DNA of 64,000 nucleotides from an uncultured Sphingomonadales bacterium (GCA_903839675.1 CAIMDB010000028.1:1-64000), one strand, 5' to 3'. Positions 26,223 through 35,916 are shown, counted from the first letter of the stretch. The notes: a model not told the origin generated them from the sequence alone. Made by a program: numbers and translations.

Positions 26223-27359
26223 ATGGCTGAAGTCGAGCGCGACCAGAAGACCGAAGAGGCAACCCCCAAGCGCCGGCGCGAGTCTTCGGAGAAAGGCGAT
26301 GTCCTCGTCTCACGGGAACTGGCGACAGCCCTTGCGCTGGCCTTTGGAACCGGATGGATCGCCATCGCCGGCGCGTGGGCCGTCACGTCCTGGGGAGAGA
26401 TGCTGAAATCCGGCCTGTCGCTGGAGCCCGGCTCCACGCGCGACTTTGATGTCGGCAATAAAGTGACTGAGCTTCTCGGCATGGCCACCGTGCCGCTGCT
26501 GGCGTTGTTCGGCGCCACGCTGTTGGCCGCGATTGCAGGGACAGCGCTGCTCGGCTCGCTCGGCTTTCGGACTGCGGCCATGGCGCCCAAGGCGTCCAAG
26601 CTAAATCCGGGCGCTGGCCTGAAGCGCATGTTTGGCACGCAAGGTGCGGCCGAATTGGGCAAATCAATTGCCAAGGTCATCTTCTTGGGCGCAGTCAGCT
26701 GGTGGTCGATCTCAGGCGATATCGACAAATTGAACGGGCTCGCCGCCAATGATGCGCACGCCGCCGCAGGCACTTTGGGGTCGATGCTGGTCAACCTGTT
26801 GATGGCGCTGACCATCGCGCTTGTCGCGATTGCTGCCATCGATGTTCCCATCCAGGTCCGCCAGCGCAATGTCCGCCTGCGCATGTCGAAGCAGGAAGTG
26901 CGTGACGAGCACAAGGAAACGGACGGCAAACCGGAAGTCAAAGCGGCAATCCGCCAGCGCCAGTACGCTCTGCTCAGCGGATCAGCGCGCCGCGCAGTCA
27001 CCGAGGCCGCCGTTATCCTGACCAACCCGACGCATTTCTCGGTCGCTTTGCGCTATCGCCCCGGCATTGATGCTGCGCCCTTTGTGGTCGCGCGCGGTCG
27101 CGGAGAGACAGCGCTCGCCATCCGGGACCTCGCCAAGGAAGCGGGCGTCCCGATGCTGGAATATCCGCAGCTCACGCGCGCCATCTACTTCACCGCGCGG
27201 GCGGGGCAGCCCGTGTCGCATGATCTTTATGTGGCCGTCGCGACTGTGCTCGCCTTTGTCTTCAACCTTGATGCCGCCCTCGCCACTGGCGCAGACAAGC
27301 CCGACATCGATGTGCCGGACAATTTGCGATTTGACGCCTCGGGTAGGCCCGAAGCCTAA
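26223..27359 (+). CDS. flhB: Flagellar export switch protein FlhB
   Basis: FlhB controls the switch from rod/hook to filament export. The 378 residues start with the basic peptide DQKTEEATPKRRRESSEKGD, then four membrane helices, and a cytoplasmic domain carrying the autocleavage motif NPTH (within ILTNPTHFSVALRY). The conserved VRMSKQEV-type linker is seen as RLRMSKQEVRDEHKETDG. It is the last gate gene of the operon; flhA is not in the window. Confidence 0.96.
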   Translation: MAEVERDQKTEEATPKRRRESSEKGDVLVSRELATALALAFGTGWIAIAGAWAVTSWGEMLKSGLSLEPGSTRDFDVGNKVTELLGMATVPLLALFGATLLAAIAGTALLGSLGFRTAAMAPKASKLNPGAGLKRMFGTQGAAELGKSIAKVIFLGAVSWWSISGDIDKLNGLAANDAHAAAGTLGSMLVNLLMALTIALVAIAAIDVPIQVRQRNVRLRMSKQEVRDEHKETDGKPEVKAAIRQRQYALLSGSARRAVTEAAVILTNPTHFSVALRYRPGIDAAPFVVARGRGETALAIRDLAKEAGVPMLEYPQLTRAIYFTARAGQPVSHDLYVAVATVLAFVFNLDAALATGADKPDIDVPDNLRFDASGRPEA

Positions 27360-27408
27360 AGCTGGGCAGGGATAAGCCGTTCAGTCTTTCAAGGAAGGAC
27401 GCGGCATT

Positions 27409-28758
27409 ATGGTCAGTTCGATTGCAAGCACCTTGGGGGTCGGCTCCGGCATTGATGTCGCCAAGCTGGTGAACGATCTGGCCGAGGCTTCCCGTGAACC
27501 GAAGATCGACCGTCTGAACAAGCGGCAGAGTGCCATCAAAGCGCAGATCAGCGCTTTGGCACAAGCGCGCTCTGACCTTGAATCCTTTACAGACACGCTG
27601 GGTAAGGTTGTGAGCGAAGGCTCGCTGAAGTCCAAACCAACCGTCAGCAATGACAGCGTCCTTGCCGCGGCGACCAATGCCGATGCGCAGGCGGGCGCCA
27701 TCATGGCGGATATCGAAGTCACCCAACTCGCCCGCGCGCAGACTTTGGTCTCCGGCAACTTTGCTTCTGCGACGGCCGCTGTCGGTCAGGGCGACCTGAC
27801 ATTGACCGTCGGCGGCGTCGATCATGTCATCACCATCGGTGCGGCAGACGACAGCTTGAACGGCGTGGCCTCTGCCATCAATGCGGCAGGCACCGGTGTG
27901 ACGGCTTCGGTCCGGTCCGAAAACGGCGCTTATCGCCTGATCCTGAAAGGGCAATCCGGGGCAAGCAACGCCTTTACGCTCAATGGGGTCGACGCGTTTG
28001 ACTATCCATCAGCCTCGTCCGGCATGACGCTGGCCCAAGGCGCGCAGGATGCACTGCTGAAGGTCGATGGCGTGCCCTATCAGCGGGCGAGCAATTCTGT
28101 GAGCGACATCATCACCGGTATGACGCTCACGCTCAAGAAAGCGGTCCCCGGCGAAACCGTGTCGCTTACCGCCACGCGCCCGACCGATGCGATCAAATCC
28201 ACGATGGCGGACTTTGTCAGCGTCTTCAACGACATGAAATCGAACATCAAAGCGGCCCGAAGCTCCACCAATTCTCGCACCTTGTTTGAACTGGAACGCA
28301 AGCTGAGTGCCATTCTCTCAAAGTCGCTGACGACCTCCGCCGCTGGCCCGCGCAGCATGGCCGATCTGGGCGTGACGACCAACAGGGATGGCTCAGTAAC
28401 GCTGGACAGCAAGAAGCTGGATGCGGCGCTCAAGAACTTCCCCGATGCGGTCGAAGCCATTTTCGCCCCCGTGAGAGACGCCACCCGCACTGCCGATACT
28501 GACCCCGGCATCGGCGGCGCAATGGCGGCCCTCAAGGCGACCGAGACGGCCGCAAATGGTGGCATGGCCGCACTAAAGCTCCGCCTAGAGCGCGAACAAA
28601 AGGATATCGACACAGACCGGACCCGCGTGGATGAGCGCGAGGCCGCCTATAAGGCCCGTCTGCTCAGGAATATGTCCGGCATGGACAGCCGCGTTGCCAA
28701 TTTGCGGGCAACACAATCCTATCTCCAGCAGCAAATTGATCAGTGGAACAACAACTGA
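27409..28758 (+). CDS. fliD: Flagellar filament capping protein FliD
   Basis: FliD forms the cap that guides flagellin assembly at the filament tip. The 449-residue protein has the FliD_N domain (VSSIASTLGVGSGIDVAKLV near the start) and the FliD_C coiled-coil end (NMSGMDSRVANLRATQSYLQ, then QQIDQWNNN). A GGAAGGA site precedes the ATG. It follows flhB after 49 bases and may have a separate promoter, though I found no clear one. It overlaps fliS by one codon position (TGATG). Confidence 0.94.
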   Translation: MVSSIASTLGVGSGIDVAKLVNDLAEASREPKIDRLNKRQSAIKAQISALAQARSDLESFTDTLGKVVSEGSLKSKPTVSNDSVLAAATNADAQAGAIMADIEVTQLARAQTLVSGNFASATAAVGQGDLTLTVGGVDHVITIGAADDSLNGVASAINAAGTGVTASVRSENGAYRLILKGQSGASNAFTLNGVDAFDYPSASSGMTLAQGAQDALLKVDGVPYQRASNSVSDIITGMTLTLKKAVPGETVSLTATRPTDAIKSTMADFVSVFNDMKSNIKAARSSTNSRTLFELERKLSAILSKSLTTSAAGPRSMADLGVTTNRDGSVTLDSKKLDAALKNFPDAVEAIFAPVRDATRTADTDPGIGGAMAALKATETAANGGMAALKLRLEREQKDIDTDRTRVDEREAAYKARLLRNMSGMDSRVANLRATQSYLQQQIDQWNNN

Positions 28759-29153
28759 TGACTGTCGCCCATCACCACCCCGGACAGGCGCGCATGCACT
28801 ATGAAGCCATGTCCTATTCCAGCCGGATTGAAGGCGCTTCGCCGCATGAGCTTGTCACCATCCTCTACGAAGAACTGGTGCTTGCGCTGACGCTGCTCGC
28901 CTTTTCGATGCGGGCGCAGGATTCGCTGAAGACGAACGCGCAGTTCGGGCGGGCCTCAGGCATCATCCATGCCTTGGAAGCCGGGCTGGATCATGATCTT
29001 GGCGGTACACTCGCCGCCAGCCTGTCTGCCATCTACCGCAGCGCGCGGACCGAGATGATGGTTGCCCGCGAAACCACCAATCCGGAGCGCATTGAACGCC
29101 TCGCCCAGGCCTTTACGGACATGAACGACAGCTGGAAAAAGATCGCAGCCTGA
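28758..29153 (+). CDS. fliS: Flagellin export chaperone FliS
   Basis: FliS binds the C-terminal end of flagellin in the cytoplasm and prevents early polymerisation. The 131 residues form the typical helical bundle: YEAMSYSSRIEGASPHELVTILYEELVLALT, i.e. the family pattern of Tyr-rich helix 1 and the LV-LYEE helix. The ATG at 28758 overlaps the fliD stop, the common fliD-fliS coupling. Confidence 0.92.
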   Translation: MTVAHHHPGQARMHYEAMSYSSRIEGASPHELVTILYEELVLALTLLAFSMRAQDSLKTNAQFGRASGIIHALEAGLDHDLGGTLAASLSAIYRSARTEMMVARETTNPERIERLAQAFTDMNDSWKKIAA

Positions 29154-29229
29154 CGTTCGTCGATCAAAATTTCCCACAACATCTGGCAGAGGTTGAAGCC
29201 AAGGCAAAGTAAGGGCATCGCGTTTGGCG

Positions 29230-30033
29230 ATGCCAACCTTGTTCATCTTCGGCCTCGGCTATGCCGCAGGCCATATCGCCAATACCTTGCGCCTGCAGGG
29301 GTGGGACGTGCTGTCGACCGGCTCGGCAGGCGCGATGGCCTTTGATGACATCGCATCGGTGCGCCTTGGCCTGGCATCTGCCACCCATGTCCTGTCGTCC
29401 GTACCGCCCGTCGCAGATGGGGACCCGGTGCTCGACGCCTATGGGGACCTGATCACCGCGCGGCGTGACCTATGGCTGGGCTATCTCTCCTCCACCGGCG
29501 TCTATGGCGATACGGGCGGAGCATGGGTCGATGAAAGCGCGCCTATCAAAGGGCGGCGGGGCAGCCGCAATGACGCAGATGCTGAATGGCTGGCACGCGG
29601 CGCGCGGGTCTTCCGGCTTCCCGGCATCTATGGCCCCGGGCGATCTGCCTTGGACCGGGTACGGGATGGAAAGGCCCATCGCATTGACCTGCCCGACCAG
29701 ATTTTCAGCCGCGTCCATGTGGATGACATCGTATCGGGCGTGATCGCGGGGTTTAAAGGACCCACCGGCGCCTATAATCTGTCTGACGACCTGCCCTGTT
29801 CGCAGAACAGCGTTATTGAGCATGCCTGTGATCTGCTGGGTTTGCCGCATCCGCCGTTGCAGACCATGGAAGCCGCCAACCTGTCGCCCATGGCGCGCGC
29901 CTTTTACGCGGAGAACCGGCGGGTCGCGAACCGGAAAGCGAAGCGGTTGCTTAGCTGGCAACCGCTCCATTCAGATTTCCGCGCAGGTCTGGCCTCATGC
30001 CTCGCCGCGGAGACATCGTCGCCTATTTTTTAG
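29230..30033 (+). CDS. NAD(P)-binding Rossmann-fold protein, YeeZ/SDR-like
   Basis: The 267-residue protein begins with a nucleotide-binding turn (LFIFGLGYAAGHIAN) and has extended-SDR-like features: SSTGVYGD, RLPGIYGPGRSALDR and HVDDIVSGV. The YxxxK catalytic pair is not evident in the normal place, as in YeeZ-type relatives, so it may be an atypical reductase/epimerase or a nucleotide sensor. I prefer the ATG at 29230 over the TTG at 29224. It follows fliS but is probably not part of the flagellar system. Its 3' end overlaps the convergent phasin gene by 11 bases. Confidence 0.8.
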   Translation: MPTLFIFGLGYAAGHIANTLRLQGWDVLSTGSAGAMAFDDIASVRLGLASATHVLSSVPPVADGDPVLDAYGDLITARRDLWLGYLSSTGVYGDTGGAWVDESAPIKGRRGSRNDADAEWLARGARVFRLPGIYGPGRSALDRVRDGKAHRIDLPDQIFSRVHVDDIVSGVIAGFKGPTGAYNLSDDLPCSQNSVIEHACDLLGLPHPPLQTMEAANLSPMARAFYAENRRVANRKAKRLLSWQPLHSDFRAGLASCLAAETSSPIF

Positions 30034-30445
30034 GCCGGACGCTTTCAACCGCCATCCGACCAAAGGAGGCGATCATCTCACCCACTTCCTTGACCTGCGC
30101 GACGGAACGGGCGCTCTGTTCCTTCACAAAGTCGGCCTGAATGCGGACAATGTCCTTCACATCCTTGGACGTTGTGATCTTGCGCATGGCCGCAAAGGCT
30201 TCCTTTGCATTTTCCTCCGCATGATCAATCACGCGGGCGTTGAGCACCGACACATTGTGCATCGCATGCTCTGCCGTCTCACGGATTTTCTTGCCGGCCT
30301 TTTCGACAGCATTTCCAGCGTCCTCAACAGCGTCATGAACCGCTGCCTCGACGCGCTTCTTCGCCTTGGATGCTGTTTTTGCGGCAGATTTGGTCGCTTT
30401 TTCTGCCTTGTCCTTGATGTCGACCTTGGTCGTTTTCTTGGCCAT
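30023..30445 (-). CDS. Phasin-family protein
   Basis: Phasins coat polyhydroxyalkanoate granules or act as amphipathic helical adaptors. The 140 residues start with a Lys/Ala-rich region like a histone tail (MAKKTTKVDIKDKAEKAT), followed by long amphipathic helices and a phasin_2-like core (MHNVSVLNARVIDHAEENAKEAFAAMRKI, then VKEQSARSVAQVKEVGEMI). I use the ATG at 30445; the upstream frame to 30523 is not convincing. No PHA synthase is in the window. Confidence 0.85.
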   Translation of the reverse strand: MAKKTTKVDIKDKAEKATKSAAKTASKAKKRVEAAVHDAVEDAGNAVEKAGKKIRETAEHAMHNVSVLNARVIDHAEENAKEAFAAMRKITTSKDVKDIVRIQADFVKEQSARSVAQVKEVGEMIASFGRMAVESVRPKK

Positions 30446-30506
30446 GCTTTTGTCCTCTCGTGCGGTACTTGCAACGTAGCGCCAAGTTACCGCAAATAGT
30501 GTTAAC

Positions 30507-31430
30507 TTACGAGTCCGCCGCACGCTTTGGCGAACTGAGAGCTATAACCATTCCAACAAGAACAATGATCCCACCGGCCGCCGCCGTGACGGACCATTGA
30601 TATCCCTCAAACAGCGTCGAAATCCCCATCGCGACGACGGGGATCAGAACATTCGAGAATCCAGCCTTGCCCGGCCCGATGACCCGGATCAGCCCGAAAT
30701 AGAATGTGAAGGTCAGCGCGCTTGCCGCGAGTGAGAGATAGGCAAGGCCAACATAAAAGCCGGGCGTCGTCGGCACGACCGGCGGGCCAACGGTGATAAA
30801 CGACCAGAGCGCATTGAACGCCGTTCCAATCAACATCGACCACCCAATCAGACTCATCATGGGCAGCCGCCGTGCCGGAGGCGAGGCCTGCATCACATTG
30901 GCGACAGACGCTGTGAGCACCGCAAGGATCGTCAGACCAACGCCGAGCAGCGTTTCATCTGCGCCACCCGGATCTGCGCGCACCTCATGGGCGAAGAGCA
31001 AGGCCACCCCGGCCATCGCAAAGGCCGCGCCAAAGATGAACCGGGCTGACACCCGGTCACCCAGAAAGAGGCTGCCGAGGATCGCATTTGGCACCACAAG
31101 CAGTGCAAAGACGACAGCGACCAGCCCCGATGTAATGTGATGCTCCGCCTCGTAGACCAAGTTGAAATTGGCCGTGAACTGCATTGCCCCGACCAAGGCT
31201 GCGAAACCAAACTCCCGCGCGGTGAACCGAATGCGCTGCCGGTTGAACGCCGCCAGCACGAGCATGGCGATCCCTGCGACCAGAAACCGGTAGGTCACCC
31301 CCCAACTTGCCGGAACTTCTGCAATCTGGCCGCGGATGACAAACCAGGTCGATCCCCAGATGAGCGTGATCGTCGCAAAGGGGATGAGGATCTTTGGGTT
31401 GAGGAAAGATGTCGGACTGTGCTGGCTCAC
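30507..31430 (-). CDS. EamA/DMT-superfamily transporter
   Basis: This 307-residue protein has about ten membrane helices in two EamA repeats (about 12-140 and 150-300) and the family start FATITLIWGSTWFVIRGQIA. Members of the drug/metabolite transporter group export amino acids or small metabolites. Its ATG overlaps the stop of the threonine aldolase gene by 4 bases, so the two are an operon, and an amino acid (threonine or glycine) exporter role is a reasonable guess. Confidence 0.85.
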   Translation of the reverse strand: MSQHSPTSFLNPKILIPFATITLIWGSTWFVIRGQIAEVPASWGVTYRFLVAGIAMLVLAAFNRQRIRFTAREFGFAALVGAMQFTANFNLVYEAEHHITSGLVAVVFALLVVPNAILGSLFLGDRVSARFIFGAAFAMAGVALLFAHEVRADPGGADETLLGVGLTILAVLTASVANVMQASPPARRLPMMSLIGWSMLIGTAFNALWSFITVGPPVVPTTPGFYVGLAYLSLAASALTFTFYFGLIRVIGPGKAGFSNVLIPVVAMGISTLFEGYQWSVTAAAGGIIVLVGMVIALSSPKRAADS

Positions 31431-32428
31431 AGGACGGCTATCGCTGCGGCGAAGGCGTCGATCTCCGCGGCCGGCTGATCCCAGCTGACGACGAAGCGGA
31501 CTTCACCGTCTGCCCAATCATAAAAGTCAAAGCCCTGCGCCCGCAGCTTGGCAGCGTCATCGGGCGTCATCCGGGCAAAGACCTCATTCGCCTCCACCGG
31601 TTGGAACAGGCGATGCCCGCAGGCGGCGCCAAGCTTCTTCGCCCCTTCATTTGCGGCGCGTGCATTGGTGAGCCAGACATCATCCTGCAACAGCGCGATG
31701 ACCTGCGCAGCCAGATAGCGTCCCTTGGACAAAAGATGGCCGGCCCGTTTGCGCCGTTCGGCAACGCCCTTGGCCTTTTCCCGGTCAAAATAGACGAGGC
31801 ATTCCGTCGACAGGCCACCGTTCTTGGTGAACCCGAAGGACAGCACGTCAACGCCTGCCCGCCAGGTCACGTCAGCAGGCGCACAGCCTAGCGTGACCAG
31901 CGCATTGGCAAAACGCGCGCCATCCATATGGAAGCCCAGCCCATGCGCCTTGGCAACCTCGCCCAGCGCGCCAACCTCTGCCGGTGTATAGACACGGCCA
32001 TATTCCGTCGCATTGGTGATCGAAAGGGCGTGTGGTTGTGCCCAGTGGACGCCGCCAGGCGTGGCCGTCAGCTTATCTGCAAGGGCTTCAGAGGTGATCT
32101 TGGCGCCATCGCCTTCGATCAGCGCCAGCTTCGCGCCATGGGTGTAGAATTCCGGTGCGCCGCACTCGTCATTCTGGATATGGGCATCGCGGTGGCACAA
32201 GATGCTGCCATAAGGCGGGCACAGGCTGGCCAAGGCGAGCGAATTGGCCGCCGTGCCTGTCGTCACCCACAGCGCGGTCACCTCAGTCTCAAACAGATCA
32301 GACATGACCCCATCAAGCGATTTGGACAGGGCGTCGCCGTCATAGGCAGTGTCCACGCTGTTACAGGCCGCCATGGCGGCCAGCACGGATGGATGAACAC
32401 TGGCGGCGTTATCGGAAAAGAAGCGCAT
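31427..32428 (-). CDS. Low-specificity L-threonine aldolase
   Basis: This PLP enzyme splits L-threonine (or allo-threonine) into glycine and acetaldehyde. The product is 333 residues from the ATG at 32428. It shows the family start RFFSDNAASVHPSVL, TALWVTTGTAANSLAL, the aspartate/histidine region GLGFHMDGARFANAL, and the Schiff-base lysine in SFGFTKNGGL (near residue 195). A TTG at 32464 could extend it by 12 residues, but no ribosome-binding site supports it. It is the first gene of an operon with the EamA transporter. Confidence 0.9.
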   Translation of the reverse strand: MRFFSDNAASVHPSVLAAMAACNSVDTAYDGDALSKSLDGVMSDLFETEVTALWVTTGTAANSLALASLCPPYGSILCHRDAHIQNDECGAPEFYTHGAKLALIEGDGAKITSEALADKLTATPGGVHWAQPHALSITNATEYGRVYTPAEVGALGEVAKAHGLGFHMDGARFANALVTLGCAPADVTWRAGVDVLSFGFTKNGGLSTECLVYFDREKAKGVAERRKRAGHLLSKGRYLAAQVIALLQDDVWLTNARAANEGAKKLGAACGHRLFQPVEANEVFARMTPDDAAKLRAQGFDFYDWADGEVRFVVSWDQPAAEIDAFAAAIAVL

Positions 32429-32480
32429 GCCCTGTGTCTTGGAAGGCGCATCGCACTTCGTCAACCGGAGGGGAGAAGAA

Positions 32481-32555
<75 letters not shown>

Positions 32556-32653
32556 ATGGCCATCTGACGCGGAGAAGAGCCTCGACGCGATGACGCGGGC
32601 CTATGGACAAAAGCTATGGACGGGTCAAGCACATCGCGTCAAATGGCAGGGAC

Positions 32654-32779
32654 ATGACCAAGAACGACACCGAAAAGCAGCGCCGTCTGGCTGAGGCGCT
32701 GCGCGCCAATCTGAAGAAGCGCAAAATGCCATCCGAGACTCCGCCCAGTGATGAGTCGCGGGAAGGCAAGGATCGTTGA
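32654..32779 (+). CDS. Small hypothetical protein (41 residues)
   Basis: This short reading frame starts at an ATG with a GGCAGGGA site just upstream and ends in a TGA that overlaps the TTG start of the next gene by 4 bases. The product is hydrophilic and charged: MTKNDTEKQRRLAEALRANL, then KKRK and a Pro/Ser/Glu tail. A basic amphipathic helix is likely. The overlap suggests translational coupling to the hydrolase gene. I cannot assign a function. Confidence 0.6.
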   Translation: MTKNDTEKQRRLAEALRANLKKRKMPSETPPSDESREGKDR

Positions 32780-33627
32780 GCAACACCCTCTCCTTTGTCG
32801 GGCATGATGGACTGGAACTGAAAGCCGCTTCATCCGGCCCCGCAGAAGGCACGCCAGTTCTCCTCGTCCATGGCGGCGGACAGACGCGCCGGGCCTGGCG
32901 GCGTGCGGCGGAAGCTATCGCAGCTGAGGGCTTCCATGCCATTGCGCTCGACCTGCGTGGGCATGGCGAGAGCGCCTGGTGCGGCAAGGGTGACTACGCA
33001 CTTTCCCATTTCGCTAAGGATATCATTGCGGTCACCGCGCAGATTCAAGGGCGTCTGCACTACGTCGGCGCCTCGCTGGGTGGGCTATCCGGCCTGATCG
33101 CGGAAGGGGATTTGAACTCCGGCGTTTTTGCCAGCCTGACGCTGGTCGACATCACCCCCAACATGTCGCCCGATGGCGTTGCGCGCATCACAGGGTTCAT
33201 GGCGCAGCACATGGAAGAGGGCTTCGCCTCCCCCGAGGACGCCGCAAATGTCATCGCCGCTTATACGCCGCACCGCGAAAAGCGGGGCCCAAGCGACAGT
33301 TTGAAACATTATCTGCGCCTCGGCGTGGACGGACGCTACCGCTGGCATTGGGACCCGGCCTTCATCACCGGCATCGACGCGGACACAAGTGGCGCGACCG
33401 AGCGGCTGGAAGACGCCGCCCGCGCGCTGCGCCTGCCCGTCCACCTCGTGCGAGGCCAATCGAGCGATCTCGTCAGCCCTGAGGCCGCGCAGGACTTTCT
33501 AAAGCTGGTGCCCCATGCCCGCTATGATGACATTGCGGGGACGGGACACATGGTGGTGGGCGACCGGAATGACGTGTTCTGCGACGTCATTCTTGGCTTC
33601 CTGAAAGAACTGGCGCCGACGGCCTAG
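32776..33627 (+). CDS. Alpha/beta-fold hydrolase
   Basis: The 283-residue protein has the canonical fold: oxyanion loop VLLVHGGGQTRRAW (about 28-41), LDLRGHGES, the nucleophile elbow GASLGG with Ser100, and a late histidine in GTGHMVVGD near residue 256. The substrate is not evident; esters, lactones or haloacids are possible. The start is a TTG at 32776 coupled to the upstream small gene. The end overlaps the convergent VOC gene by 4 bases. Confidence 0.87.
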   Translation: MSNTLSFVGHDGLELKAASSGPAEGTPVLLVHGGGQTRRAWRRAAEAIAAEGFHAIALDLRGHGESAWCGKGDYALSHFAKDIIAVTAQIQGRLHYVGASLGGLSGLIAEGDLNSGVFASLTLVDITPNMSPDGVARITGFMAQHMEEGFASPEDAANVIAAYTPHREKRGPSDSLKHYLRLGVDGRYRWHWDPAFITGIDADTSGATERLEDAARALRLPVHLVRGQSSDLVSPEAAQDFLKLVPHARYDDIAGTGHMVVGDRNDVFCDVILGFLKELAPTA

Positions 33628-33992
33628 CCCATGATGAAGGCGTTGAGCTTGTTGCCGTCTGGATCGCGGAAGTAGCCCGCATAGAAAGTGTCTCCGCGCG
33701 CGCCGGGAGGGCCTTCGCACGTCCCGCCATTGGCGAGCGCGATATCATAGAGGCGATGGACCTGATCCTTGTCCTTCGCCTCCAGCGCCACCATGACACC
33801 ATTGCCCACCGTCGCGGGCTGCCCATCGGAAGGTGCTGTCGCCGCAATGCCGGCCGCGCCCCCGGGGGCTCCCCAGGCGATGAAGTTGCCAAACTCCATC
33901 ATGCGCGCCACGCCCATTTCGGCGGCTATCGCGTCATAGAATTTCGCTGCACGTGGCAAGTCATTAGTCCCGACAGTCACATATCCAATCAT
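33624..33992 (-). CDS. VOC-superfamily (glyoxalase-like) protein
   Basis: The 122-residue protein shows the vicinal-oxygen-chelate fold: the N-terminal VGTNDLPRAAKFYDAI, and the C-terminal YAGYFRDPDGNKLNAFIMG. A metal ligand of the glyoxalase type (His/Glu in the first strand) is not clear, as Thr7 takes the usual place, so an enzymatic role is uncertain. It is probably a small detoxification or binding protein. It stands alone on the minus strand. Confidence 0.85.
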   Translation of the reverse strand: MIGYVTVGTNDLPRAAKFYDAIAAEMGVARMMEFGNFIAWGAPGGAAGIAATAPSDGQPATVGNGVMVALEAKDKDQVHRLYDIALANGGTCEGPPGARGDTFYAGYFRDPDGNKLNAFIMG

Positions 33993-34051
33993 CGTCGCAC
34001 TCCTTGTTAGAAGATAGGAACATTACATGAACATATTGAGTCGGACAAGCC

Positions 34052-35854
34052 TTACCCCAGCGACTTGCAGCAATCCTCCAGCCACACCTTCACATCACCC
34101 TCAAGCTGCGGGCCGACGATCTCCAGCACCTTAGCGTGATAGTCATCCCACCAGCGCAGTTCGTCGCGGGTCATGAGGTCAGTGTCGACCAGCGTCCTGT
34201 CAATCGGCGCGAAGGTGAGCGTTTCAAAGCCGAGATAGCGGCCTTCTGCGCCCGCAATCTCGCGCGCTTCGACCAGCACGAGGTTCTCCGTGCGGATGCC
34301 GAAATGGCCGACCTTGTAATAGCCCGGTTCATTGGAGAGGAACATGCCGGCGGCCAGCGGCTCTTCAGTGCCAGCCTGCCCGCCCGTGCCCTTGGCGATG
34401 CGCTGCGGGCCCTCATGGACCGACAGGAACGCGCCGACGCCATGGCCCGTGCCATGCGCATAGTCGACGCCCGCTTCCCACAGCGCCATGCGCGCCAGCG
34501 TGTCGAGCTGGCTGCCCCGCGTCCCTTCCGGGAAGACCGCGCGGGCGAGCGCGATATGGCCCTTCAGGACGCGCGTGTAGCGGTTTTTCATCTCCGCAGT
34601 CGGCTCACCCGGGCCGATCCAGACGGTGCGCGTCACATCGGTCGTGCCGTCCAGATACTGCCCGCCGGAATCGACAAGGTAGATGCTGCCCGGCGCAATT
34701 TCCAAATTGCTGCCTTCATCGACGCGGTAATGCGGAAGCGCGGCGTGTGGCCCAGCGGCGGAAATCGTGTCGAACGACAGATCGCGCAGCAGGCCGGTCG
34801 CGGCGCGGAAGCCCTGCAGCTTGGCGGCGGCCGACAATTCGGTCTGCCCGCCCTTAGGCGCTTCGACCGACAGCCAGTGGAGGAAACGCGTCAGCGCCGC
34901 ACCGTCGCGCTTTTGCGCGGCACGGTGACCGCCCTGCTCGACTATATTCTTGATAGCGCGCGGCAGGACGGTCGGGTCACGCGTTTCAACGAGCGTCGCA
35001 CCGCCCGATGTGAGACGGGAGAAGATGGCTGAGACGGCCCGTTCCGGGTCCACCGCCACCCGCTTGCCCGCCATGGCGGCGAGTGCGGGGGTGAAGGCTG
35101 CACGATCATGGATGCGCACCGCATTGCCCAGATGCTGGCGCACGACCTCATCAATCTTGGCCGGATCGACATAGAGGTCCGCCGTGCCATCTGAATTGAG
35201 GACGGCAAAGGAGAGCGCAACCGGCGTGCGTTCCACATCGGTACCACGCACGTTGAACAGCCAAGCGACCGAATCAAGCGCACTGATGATCGCTGCGTCG
35301 AGCTTTTCCTTGGCCAACCATTCGGCCACTTCCTGCCGCTTTTCAGCAGAACTGCGGCCTGTGTACTGATCGTCCAGCACCATCAGCCGGTCGACCGACG
35401 GCGCAGGCTGATCTGCCCAGACCGCATCGACAGGGTTATGGTCAACCGCGACCAGCTCCGCACCCTTGCCCGCCAGCGCCTTGGTCGCTGCTTCGACCCA
35501 AGTCTTGGTGTGGACCCACGCGTCATAGCCGATGCGCGCGCCGTCCGATGCATGCTCCGCCAGCCACGCCGAGATCGTCGTTTCCGGCACCGACTGGTAG
35601 GACCAATGCTTACCATCCACCTGTTCACGGACCTGAATGGTGTAGCGGCCATCCACGAAAATCGCCGCTTCTTCCGACAGCACAACCGCCGACCCCGCCG
35701 ACCCGCCAAAGCCCGTCAGCCACGCCAGCCGCTGCGCATAGGCGCCGACATATTCCGACATATGCTCATCGCAGATCGGCACGACGAACCCATCAAGCCG
35801 GTCGGTCTTCAACTGGGCGCGCAAGGCGGCAAGGCGGTCTTCATAGCTGGACAT
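34052..35854 (-). CDS. Xaa-Pro aminopeptidase (M24B family)
   Basis: Aminopeptidase P removes an N-terminal residue next to proline. The 600-residue product is the long, three-domain form with two creatinase-like N-terminal domains (about 1-310) and a pita-bread catalytic domain. The five metal ligands are all visible: two Asp in LVDSGGQYLDGTTDVTRT, His in HGTGHGVGAF, Glu in NEPGYYK and Glu in RTENLVLV. I start it at the ATG at 35854; the longer frame to 36007 would translate a palindromic repeat. It suits a peptide-using lifestyle, like the POT locus. Confidence 0.94.
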   Translation of the reverse strand: MSSYEDRLAALRAQLKTDRLDGFVVPICDEHMSEYVGAYAQRLAWLTGFGGSAGSAVVLSEEAAIFVDGRYTIQVREQVDGKHWSYQSVPETTISAWLAEHASDGARIGYDAWVHTKTWVEAATKALAGKGAELVAVDHNPVDAVWADQPAPSVDRLMVLDDQYTGRSSAEKRQEVAEWLAKEKLDAAIISALDSVAWLFNVRGTDVERTPVALSFAVLNSDGTADLYVDPAKIDEVVRQHLGNAVRIHDRAAFTPALAAMAGKRVAVDPERAVSAIFSRLTSGGATLVETRDPTVLPRAIKNIVEQGGHRAAQKRDGAALTRFLHWLSVEAPKGGQTELSAAAKLQGFRAATGLLRDLSFDTISAAGPHAALPHYRVDEGSNLEIAPGSIYLVDSGGQYLDGTTDVTRTVWIGPGEPTAEMKNRYTRVLKGHIALARAVFPEGTRGSQLDTLARMALWEAGVDYAHGTGHGVGAFLSVHEGPQRIAKGTGGQAGTEEPLAAGMFLSNEPGYYKVGHFGIRTENLVLVEAREIAGAEGRYLGFETLTFAPIDRTLVDTDLMTRDELRWWDDYHAKVLEIVGPQLEGDVKVWLEDCCKSLG

Positions 35855-35916
35855 GGGGCTTGGGCTTCCGGTGTTCGAATGGGTGTTGGAAGGGATATAG
35901 GAGACTCCCTCCCGCT

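Noticed and set aside
34136-35032. 298-residue open frame antisense to the M24 aminopeptidase
   Set aside because: It lies wholly inside a catalytic domain with all metal ligands on the other strand.
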